From Basidiobolus heterosporus B8920 (lineage: Eukaryota > Basidiobolomycota > Basidiobolomycetes > Basidiobolales > Basidiobolaceae), in the NCBI GenBank assembly GCA_000697455.1, contig JNET01033074.1, forward strand, positions 1 through 14,923: 14,923 bases of DNA, read 5' to 3'. Within the stretch, counting starts at the first letter, position 1, and each line of letters begins with the position of its first letter. Positions 1 to 6,821 of this stretch are shown in pieces. The position numbers and the translations under genes were made by a program. The notes under the pieces were generated by a model. That model saw nothing but the letters and a program-made list of their open reading frames with translations. It searched no databases and was not told the origin of the DNA.

Positions 1-184
1 CAAATCTGCAGACAAACTTTCCTCTGTACCATCAGAGAAAAGGCGTAAGTATTCTTTACTTATCTTAAAACCACCCTGTCTCGATATTTACGTCCCTTCT
101 TTTAGTCTTGCTGAACACGCCGAGAACAAGCATAGCAAAACTACTGCTGAATGCTTCCCTGGCTTTGTTGAGATGTCCAAGTAA
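1..184 (+). CDS. 3' end of a small At2g23090-like (zf-met2 / 4F5-type) zinc-binding protein, partial
   Basis: This is the C-terminal part of a small protein whose 5' end lies outside the window. Exons are 1-44 and 106-184; the intron 45-105 starts GTAAGT and ends CTTCTTTTAG. The joined frame reads QICRQTFLCTIREKALAEHA and then ENKHSKTTAECFPGFVEMSK before TAA at 182-184. This matches from memory the end of the Arabidopsis At2g23090-type zinc-binding family (CxxCxxTFxCT...HAExKHPK...CFP). The second Cys, the two His (LAEHA, NKH) and the later Cys are visible; the first Cys of the CxxC pair would fall just before base 1. The other two reading frames give no recognisable protein. These are roughly 80-residue proteins of unclear cellular role, often with a basic 4F5-like N-terminus. 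The gene converges with the AKR gene, whose stop is at 396. Confidence 0.82.
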   Translation, partial: KSADKLSSVPSEKRRKYSLLILKPPCLDIYVPSFSLAEHAENKHSKTTAECFPGFVEMSK

Positions 185-314
185 ACCCAAGCTCCAACTG
201 ATTCGTGACTTAGCTCATACTTTGTAGCTACTGTATTATTGAGATCCTCGTTCTGATGGACAAACCCTTGGGTCATTATTGTTTCAAAGGGATTAGATTC
301 AGTCATGGTTATTT

Positions 315-320
315 AATAAA
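315..320 (+). terminator. candidate poly(A) signal AATAAA for the partial zinc-binding gene
   Basis: A plus-strand AATAAA lies 131 nt past the stop at 184, in the gap between two convergent genes. The position suits polyadenylation of the upstream gene, but short AT-rich matches are common in this DNA. Confidence 0.3.
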
Positions 321-395
321 CTTGTACATTTAACAGTTTGTAAAGTTGATAATGGATATTTTTTACTGAATGGATCGATGGAATGCGTCAAGATG

Positions 396-2513
396 TTACA
401 TGAGTAAGGGGCACTGGAAAACATCTTCCAGGTCATCCTCATCTAATTTTTCGGAATACTTCAAGGCAGTAAGAGCATCGCCAACATATTCTGGTCTTCG
501 CATACCAACGAGGACCGAGCCAACCAAGGGATGTGCAGTTGTAATGCCCAAAGCTTTCACGCTCAAGGGCGAATGGATTGGCGTAGAGTCTAATTGTTGA
601 GTGAGCTTGGGACAGATTGCTGACAAGACTGAGTTTAAATCGTCATTTTTCCGTTGATTATCAAGTGAAGAAAAGTGTATCAAATGAGTAATGGCGGAGT
701 TGGCCACCTAATACCGATTAAGAGAAATCGATCAATACAATGGTAAATTTGCTTTAATGACGAGGTTACTAACCTTTTTGTATTGACTAGCCCAATTGTG
801 TAGAGCGGCTGAACGAATCTCCTGTTCATCGCCATCGGTAGAATAGGTTTGAATCAATTGATCAAGGTCTTTCTGGATGGCAGGTTGCACTTGGCTTAAC
901 AGGTAATGCTTGGTTGCAAAAGAGTTGCGAGATAGTCTCGTCAAATTTTCAGCTAACACCTGATGTGTAAGTAGAATATAAGTATTTGTTCCGTGCAACT
1001 GGGTGCAACTTCCATACCTGACACCATACGAATTTGTTGGAAAAGGTATCTTCGACAAAAGTGACTGCCAGTAATAGTCAATACGAGTGCTCCGTATTAT
1101 AGTCAATATAAACACTTACAATCTTCACTTAACGAGTCTTCCAAACTGTCCATTTGTTGGAACAGGTCAGATAACTTGGACATCAACGCCTCAGCAGCTA
1201 TAGAGAAATCAGTCGATCAGGTTCCCATGAGTCACAAAAGCAATGCTACGTACATAAATTCATTTCTGGCGAGGGATTAGCTAGAAGTCGAATTTCTCCA
1301 TTGGCAATGGCCATTAATGGTCGGTTACCGATAACAAAAAGATTGTGTTTCTATACAAGTGATCTAATTAAGCCAAGTAGTTTCATCGTTTCGCTCAATA
1401 GAGTATCTACTTACTTGAGCTTCTTCGGCCAAACTAATGGCATTCCTGTCGAGTGGGAAAAATGCCTCTTTCTCGAATAGGTTGAATGGTGTCTGCACTG
1501 CCAGAAAGTTATCTGAGAATTTGGTACCACATTTATCGAGTAACTCCCCCAAAGAGAGATGTTCGACTGAGCCAGGCAATCCCATAGCATTAGAACATAT
1601 GCCATATCCTCCGATTCTTCCTAGTGTTTAGTCAGAAGATTAGAGTAATTCACACAACCAAACCCTTATTAGCCAGTTACCTTGCTTGGCCTCGTCATCT
1701 AAGAACTCGAAAGCGACGGCAATCTGCTGATACAGGGTTGATTTCGATATAATCTAGAGCCCAAAACAATTAAAAATTAACGACCGGCTCGAGTGAAGAG
1801 TAAGCAAATCCCAGTACCTTGTCTTGACTTTGTAGGATTCGTTCAGGATTGTTTAGCATGAACACATCGATTTTGTCTAAGCCTAAGCGTTCTAAGGATT
1901 GGGTAATCTGTTGCTTCAGAAAGTCAGGATGAATACTATGACCAGCCGTTTTCGTGACCCTTGCGTATTGCGACTTGGGTAAGTCAGTATCAGAGAGGGA
2001 AGGTATATATCCGGCCTTAGTCATGATTACTACGTTCTAATTGAAGTTGTAAATTAATCGCCTAAATCATATGTAATACACCTGAAAGAAACTCTACCAA
2101 CCTCTCGTTGAATATCTCCTGTCTGAAAAGCTTCTCTTAAGCATTCTCCTACCATTCTTTCAGACTTTCCTGGCAAGTTCGAAACCAGTGAGATTTTGGT
2201 TTGTACTGCCAATCATAACAAGGAAATCCTTACCTTCACCAAAATGACCACTTGTATCAATAAAGTTTACACCTTTTCTCAAAGCTTGAAGTAAAGCTGC
2301 TTTATGAACTGGCTGCTCAGAACTAACCCGAAAGCTTCCAAAGCCTATAGAAGAGACGTTCAAGCCTAAACACTTTAGTTCAGCATAGAAGTTCGTATAT
2401 TTTATGCGCAGTTCAAGAATACCATTTTTCTGTATAATGCTCCCTTTCACATTGTGTTGTGAGATGTACTTCGTAGTACCCTGAGCAGTTGCTCCTAATT
2501 TTCTCACAAGCAT
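396..2513 (-). CDS. aldo/keto reductase-fold protein with a large helical C-terminal insertion (483 aa, 11 exons)
   Basis: Exons on the minus strand: 2513-2480, 2365-2234, 2169-2102, 2036-1818, 1753-1681, 1620-1415, 1350-1254, 1197-1120, 1064-1018, 959-774, 707-396; all junctions keep phase and sum to 484 codons. The N-terminus MLVRKLGATAQGLNVSSIGF matches the usual AKR start (RxLGxTGLxVSxIGFG), which supports splicing of the first, stop-free intron. Later AKR landmarks are FIDTSGHFG (about 46-54), NVVIMTKAGY (79-88), IDVFMLNNPE (134-143), GGYGICSNA (179-187) and VLVGMRRPEYV (445-455). Aldo/keto reductases are NAD(P)H-dependent carbonyl reductases built as a TIM barrel. The tetrad here reads D48, F53, K85, N140: the usual catalytic Tyr and His are replaced. 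At 483 aa it is about 150 longer than a typical AKR, and the extra is mostly helix-like sequence at about 277-420, before the last barrel motifs. The substrate is unknown. Confidence 0.9.
2366..2479 (-). other. in-frame, stop-free first intron of the AKR gene
   Basis: This 114-nt segment begins GTACTA and ends GTGTTTAG on the minus strand. It is divisible by three and contains no stop, so it could be translated as a 38-residue insert. Removing it joins Gln11 to GLNVSSIGFG and restores the standard AKR N-terminus, so I treat it as an intron. It is longer than the other introns seen here (about 55-90 nt). Confidence 0.8.
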
Positions 2514-3623
2514 ACGGTTTAAGTACTAAACTTGAACAGAACCCCCAAAATAGAGTAATCGGTTAAATGTATGATAGTAAACTGAAGGATTCTCTTTCAC
2601 AGTTGAAGTATATTCATGGAATCTCAACTTCCTTTCTCTTCACATAGATCTAAACAGATAGAAATTTTTACCTTTCCATGCTGTGAGAAAACGTTCAACG
2701 AATGTACTCGGGGTAAATGGAGGCAAGAGGAATATTGAAACATGGTACTGGTAATACTAACGTCAATTTACCAGACAAGTCCTAATGATGATTAGCCAGA
2801 AAATTTTCGATTCTATCGGGTGGCTGAAATCTTGCTATCCTAAAATTTTTATTTCGTTCACCAAATTATGCTCAATCAATTGTATACAACGATGAATAAT
2901 AATATGAAGATTTATGGTCTCTTCTGGTTATGGGTTGCCCCGCTGTCACACACTTGGTTGGATGAAAAACTTGACTCCCCACTTCTAGATTAAGAACCGG
3001 ATAGCCATTAACCGTGCAGTATGCTCACGTTTTATTTAAATCCAGTATATATACGCAGGTAATTCCTGCCCCTTCGGGTGATTAAATAGAAAGTCATGAT
3101 TCAAATGTCAAAGTCAAATGATGCACTCAAACCAGCTTCTACAACATCCATCACCCTCATTGCACTCAAACCCTGACCAACAATCAAGTATGGATCTGTA
3201 TCGTATCAGATGATTATAGTTCAGGCGCCTTGAATGCCTAAGGTTTGTCCCAAGTTTCGCTTGAAGCCACATTTTTTAGTTACTCCTTAGGCATGTTTCA
3301 ATTTAACCTTCCTTCTTTAATATTCCAGAATAATCCCGTGATTATACTACGGTTTCATGAGCTCAATTCCAAATTTCCTAGAACCTGTTTATTGAGTCGA
3401 GATCGCTGCGGATTGGTGTGACATCTTATGTTGACTCGAGTAATTGTTTCTCGGTAAAACTTCACTCATGATTTTCCTCATTTTGGGGATCGGATATAGT
3501 GGCGATGATATGATTGTAAGTGGCTTTATTATAATACATTGTACATTAGGGAAGATATCGAATTATATGGTTGCAAATTTACAAAAACGGTGAACTATGT
3601 AAACAAACTATATGTAGCGAAGA
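2514..3623. other. 1.1-kb intergenic region between the AKR and AUR1 genes
   Basis: This region holds the upstream DNA of the AKR gene and the 3' flank of AUR1, both on the minus strand. I see no convincing gene. It contains an AATAAA on the minus strand (3530-3525), a plus-strand TATATATA (about 3046-3053) followed by a 26-codon ORF at 3096-3176, and two 11-bp copies of GCACTCAAACC about 38 bp apart (near 3123 and 3161) inside that short ORF. A 40-codon plus-strand ORF at 2616-2738 has no homology that I recognise. No clear TATA box precedes the AKR start. Confidence 0.5.
3525..3530 (-). terminator. candidate poly(A) signal AATAAA for AUR1
   Basis: On the minus strand AATAAA occurs 94 nt beyond the AUR1 stop codon, a usual spacing for a fungal 3' UTR. 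No competing gene lies on this strand until the AKR start. Confidence 0.4.
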
Positions 3624-4685
3624 TTAAGAACGAACAACAACCATGGGTGGCTCATCGTCCTTTTCCTGGCTTGCATTGTGTCTGGAGGGGTGGATTACCT
3701 CCATCATATTGGTAGGGAGTGAACAGTAACGATTCTTGCCGTTGCGCTCTGGTAGAATGCGACCATGGTAGACCCAAACGAAGGCAATAAAGGCGTAAAT
3801 TAGGCCCCCGATGAGGTCGACAAGGTAGTGATGACGAAGATATAAACAGGCCCACCAGATCCAAAATACATAGCCAATATTAAGTGGGATTAACCAGGGA
3901 TTAATGCGGGCGATAAATAAATTAATAAGAACTGCACATGCGCTATGTAAACTTGGCCAGGCTCCAAAGACCAAAGGAGAATTGCCGAACGTGTTACCAT
4001 ACAAACTAATGTGGAGGATGTCATCCACGCGCACTAAACCACCCGGATTTCCAGGCATCGAATAGTTAGCGGGCTGCGAACCAAACAGATACAAGTACCA
4101 GGGTGAAGCAGTAGGAAAAGCAATTTGGGTGACGACACCGGCAAGATTCATGTAGCCGTAGGCCCGAGCAAACTTGGGGAGTGTCCCTTTGGGGCCAAGG
4201 AAATAGAATACAGGAATGGCTATCACTCCATTAACGAAATGCAGTACTCCATAGGGAATCCAAGCGAAAATATCTTTCACTGGAGAGATATTACTGGCAA
4301 GCTTATCTGAAAGATTGCCTCCGAATATGGTTGATTCTAAGTCCGGGAGTAGGGTGACGTTAATGTCTGGACGAATGTTTGTGGGAATTCCACCGCAGCT
4401 TGTGAAAAGAGAAAGCCAAGCCAAAACTGGAAGAGCAGGGCGGAGTATAGGACGCAAATTCGGCATGAATAATAAAAGTCCGACAACGACTAAACCAATT
4501 AAGATTCTTAGCGCCAAGTGAATGGTACCCCATATGAAGAATGGCACGAAGGCGGCACAGAGGACCAATCCTTCGAAAACATCCTTGGCGAGTTGGATCT
4601 TTTCATTTTTGGTGGTAGGTTTGTGAATTTTGGGAATCTCTACGCGAACCAAATCTTTATGTTTACGAATATCGTACATCTTCAT
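3624..4685 (-). CDS. AUR1: inositol phosphorylceramide synthase catalytic subunit, AUR1 homologue (353 aa, intronless)
   Basis: IPC synthase moves phosphoinositol from phosphatidylinositol onto ceramide in the Golgi, the committed step of fungal sphingolipid synthesis and the target of aureobasidin A. The match to yeast Aur1 is extensive: NLSDKLAS, WIPYGVLHF, GYMNLAGVVTQ, ANYSMPGNPGGLVRVDDIL, VFGAWPSLHSA and YLRHHYLVDLIGG. The PAP2-type catalytic residues are visible as H247 (in PSLHS), H286 and D290 (in HHYLVD). There are six to seven hydrophobic segments, the first at about 37-75 and the last at about 288-308, with a short polar C-terminal tail. It is shorter than the 401-aa yeast protein, mainly at the ends. 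I chose ATG 4685 because it is the first ATG of the frame; the only upstream alternative is a TTG. The partner Kei1 is not in the window. It is the only clear multi-exon-sized gene here without an intron. Confidence 0.95.
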   Translation of the reverse strand: MKMYDIRKHKDLVRVEIPKIHKPTTKNEKIQLAKDVFEGLVLCAAFVPFFIWGTIHLALRILIGLVVVGLLLFMPNLRPILRPALPVLAWLSLFTSCGGIPTNIRPDINVTLLPDLESTIFGGNLSDKLASNISPVKDIFAWIPYGVLHFVNGVIAIPVFYFLGPKGTLPKFARAYGYMNLAGVVTQIAFPTASPWYLYLFGSQPANYSMPGNPGGLVRVDDILHISLYGNTFGNSPLVFGAWPSLHSACAVLINLFIARINPWLIPLNIGYVFWIWWACLYLRHHYLVDLIGGLIYAFIAFVWVYHGRILPERNGKNRYCSLPTNMMEVIHPSRHNASQEKDDEPPMVVVRS

Positions 4686-4796
4686 TGGCTTGCTTTCTGT
4701 ATTAGAACAAAACAAATGAGAATACTGGTGTGAGGTATATGATGACAGTGCAGGAGCGAAGTCTAATGGTTGGTACTATGGCGACCAGATTAGCAG

Positions 4797-4804
4797 TATT
4801 TATA
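4797..4804 (-). promoter_or_regulatory. TATA box of AUR1
   Basis: The minus strand reads CCCTATAAATACTG, a full TATAAATA match, about 112 nt upstream of the AUR1 ATG. Initiation about 30 nt downstream would give a 5' UTR of roughly 80 nt with no upstream ATG. Confidence 0.6.
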
Positions 4805-4977
4805 GGGTTTCCATAATCTCGATTCGCGAAAAGGAGCGGAATAATTGAAGTCCACAATCATCCGAAAATATTTGGTGCCGGCATGTCGTCATTGACTTTT
4901 CCGTCACTGAGCTACGGAATGAGTCTAAGTGATTAGTCTACCAGTAGATGGTTTTGATCTTGTAGCCAATAGGATCT

Positions 4978-5013
4978 TCAATGCCGGGGGAGGATCAATT
5001 GATCAATGCCCCC
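4978..5013. repeat. palindrome with flanking inverted and direct repeats
   Basis: A perfect 12-bp palindrome GATCAATTGATC (4993-5004) is bracketed by GGGGG (4986-4990) and CCCCC (5009-5013), so a longer imperfect hairpin is possible. The 8-mer TCAATGCC also occurs twice in direct orientation, at 4978-4985 and 5003-5010. It sits about 300 bp upstream of the AUR1 start, outside any coding sequence. Confidence 0.6.
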
Positions 5014-5698
5014 TTAAATTAGGTTTAGCATTCAAAGGCTGACAAATCCTGCGGATCATTAAGCAGCAATCCATAAGAGGAATTCTTCTATTTAATTCTT
5101 TGTTTAAGCTTGTTGTATGGAAGCTTCCGCCATCACTTCCAAAGAATAGACTTTAGCATAAAGTTTATTTGAAACTCATTCAACTGGAATTCCCTTTTAT
5201 CCGTCCTTTTTTTTTTGAAGATCGCAACGACTAGAAAACCGGTTTCGGGGTTTTTGGCATTTTCTCTTCCTGGCAATGGATATATATTACATGGTGTGAC
5301 ATCCAAATAGGTTCTTGCTTAAGCAACGAGTGATTTCATGAAACGAACATTCCAGTATCTCGCATGATGTAAAGTCATATTGGTGAGCATGTTTCATTTA
5401 CAGCTTGACTGGTCTGAGCATGTCCATTTCTGATGCTAAGCTTCGCTTCCCTTAGTGTTGGTCTAAAAAGGGAAGTGAATGTGAATCATAACATACCACT
5501 AGTCAAATGTTACACGAGGAGAATCTGTTCCCAAAGAAGCCAGACGAGCTAGGCCTGATGACTAACCTAAACAACAATTTGATCCGCAGACGAAGGCTAT
5601 GTGGGATAAAGCAAGATCTCATCAATAGCCGATATACGATATAAATATGGTCATGGAGTTACATTATGTAATACCTTTGCTTAATACGTACTTGAGTC

Positions 5699-5800
5699 CT
5701 ATTCGAATAACGCATCAACTATAATTCCGTCAACCCATTTCGCGGAAGGGCCTCTGGAACCCATTTGAACGTAATCGTTACCACGAGTCTTTGAAGCCAT
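5699..5800 (-). CDS. candidate micro-ORF, 33 aa, unknown
   Basis: The minus-strand frame from ATG 5800 to TAG 5699 encodes 33 residues starting MASKTRGNDYVQMG and ending WVDGIIVDALFE. The start context has a purine at -3 and G at +4. The composition looks protein-like, with a basic start and an amphipathic acidic end, but I recognise no family. It could be a real microprotein, the first exon of a gene I could not extend, or chance. Confidence 0.2.
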   Translation of the reverse strand: MASKTRGNDYVQMGSRGPSAKWVDGIIVDALFE

Positions 5801-6014
5801 AACTGTCCTTTTCGAAGGTGTGAGCTAAACTCTGACTATGTTTCAGTGAAAAGCTTATTGAAAACCTAAATCTATAAATGGTTTATTGAATGTTCCATTA
5901 TTGGCTTTGAAAAGTACATGGAGAGTAACGGCTAATCAGGAATATTGGAATGTACTATATTGGGTGTCATATAATTTCTAAATTTTGGTACCCATATCAC
6001 ATTCGTTATATCTA

Positions 6015-6473
6015 TTAAAGAATCGGCTTTAATTGGATTCGAGTATCTTTAAATATCAAGTGTTGACTGGTTCTGTCTATGGTTCTCTCGGATAAATCTT
6101 TCTTCTGCTTAATCTCACATAGATTAGTGACTCTAGTGGGGGGTGTTTTCCTATGTAGAAAGGCTTGTGGTAGAAATCTCGACATACGGCTGGGTACGAT
6201 GGTTAAGTAGTGCCAGCATATCTCGACCAAGAAATGTGCAAAACGAAGGAGAACCAGAACCCCTAGACACGCTGAGGATACTAGAGTAAAGGTTACATAG
6301 GCGAGCGTGATGAGAAAAAGTAAAGGATATGCAATGAGCTTGAATGTAAAAAAAAGGAGATTCGATGAAACTAAAGAAAGCATCGCAGTTGGTAGCCACA
6401 AAAGTGAGAGAATGTCCGACAAAAATAAGAACAGTCCATTCTCTTTATCTAGTACATTCAGAGTATTCAGCAT
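6015..6473 (-). CDS. unrecognised small integral membrane protein (152 aa)
   Basis: I do not recognise this protein. The ATG at 6473 is the first in frame after an upstream stop (TAA at about 6500). The N-terminal two thirds are strongly hydrophobic: segments at about 13-38 and 42-80 could form three to four membrane spans, followed by LRFAHFLVEICWHYL. Residues from about 93 onward form a basic, polar tail (HRKTPPTR, KQKKDLSERTIDR) that probably faces the cytosol. There is no cleavable signal peptide pattern. It is transcribed divergently from NAB2 across about 350 bp. The sustained hydrophobic pattern makes chance unlikely, but the gene could have further exons: a GTGAGA donor-like site occurs near the tail. 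Function is unknown. Confidence 0.55.
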   Translation of the reverse strand: MLNTLNVLDKENGLFLFLSDILSLLWLPTAMLSLVSSNLLFFTFKLIAYPLLFLITLAYVTFTLVSSACLGVLVLLRFAHFLVEICWHYLTIVPSRMSRFLPQAFLHRKTPPTRVTNLCEIKQKKDLSERTIDRTSQHLIFKDTRIQLKPIL

Positions 6474-6821
6474 GTGATTTTCGCTGTCCCATACAAGGAC
6501 TTATGCAGATTTCACATCACCATGCCAAATTGGAAAGCAGGGATACTGAATAAACTGCACATGCAGAAAACCTAATTATTATTCACCTCTATCTTCCTGA
6601 TCTTAATCAGCATTGATTGAAATGTTGCCTATAATTTGTCTAAATTTCATAAACCATTACTAAGTGAGATCAAATTTTTGAAGGCGTAGTAGAGTAGCAT
6701 AAATTCACAGATCATTAATGAGTTAAAAAAAATGTGAGTGAAAAGGCTGCGACTGGTGTAGTAGGCGAGTTTTGCAAGAACGTTTCTTTCCCTTCCAGAT
6801 AGTTATTTCTTTTTTAACGTC
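6474..6821. other. divergent promoter region between the membrane-protein gene and NAB2
   Basis: About 350 bp separate the two divergent starts. A possible 5'-UTR intron of NAB2 lies at 6734-6798, beginning GTGAGT and ending TTCCCTTCCAG, 23 nt before the NAB2 ATG. No clear TATA box is seen on either strand. Confidence 0.4.

Larger units (their letters stand above)
4686..6014. other. 1.3-kb intergenic region upstream of AUR1
   Basis: The region is mostly non-coding. It contains the AUR1 TATA box, a palindromic cluster at 4978-5013, a T-run at about 5207-5216, a potential hairpin (CTTCCCTT at 5446-5453 and AAGGGAAG at 5468-5475, 8-bp stem, 14-nt loop) and a 33-codon minus-strand ORF at 5800-5699. 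I found no tRNA, transposon ends or longer gene on either strand. Its length is large for this otherwise compact window. Confidence 0.45.

Noticed and set aside
88-306. Minus-strand 72-codon frame opposite the zinc-binding gene, with a faint ferritin-like start (VHQNEDLNN...WVYLDIS)
   Set aside because: The plus strand has a clean GTAAGT...TTTTAG intron and a clear At2g23090-type protein over the same bases. The ferritin resemblance does not continue.
960-1017. Reading straight through the 58-nt segment in the AKR gene as coding (VRYGSCTQLHGT...)
   Set aside because: The upstream exon ends in a phase that does not fit this frame. Splicing GTATGG...CATCAG joins FVWCQ to VLAENL in phase.
2616-2738. 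Plus-strand 40-codon ORF with a CCEKTFNEC cysteine cluster
   Set aside because: No spacing typical of a known zinc finger, no promoter or homology seen; chance is as likely.
4125-4733. Plus-strand frames of 61-71 codons within AUR1
   Set aside because: They are antisense shadows of the AUR1 coding sequence and have no recognisable content.
5446-5475. Hairpin CTTCCCTT/AAGGGAAG as a structured RNA or terminator
   Set aside because: An 8-bp stem with a 14-nt loop is not rare in AT-rich DNA, and there is no adjacent gene on a strand that would use it.
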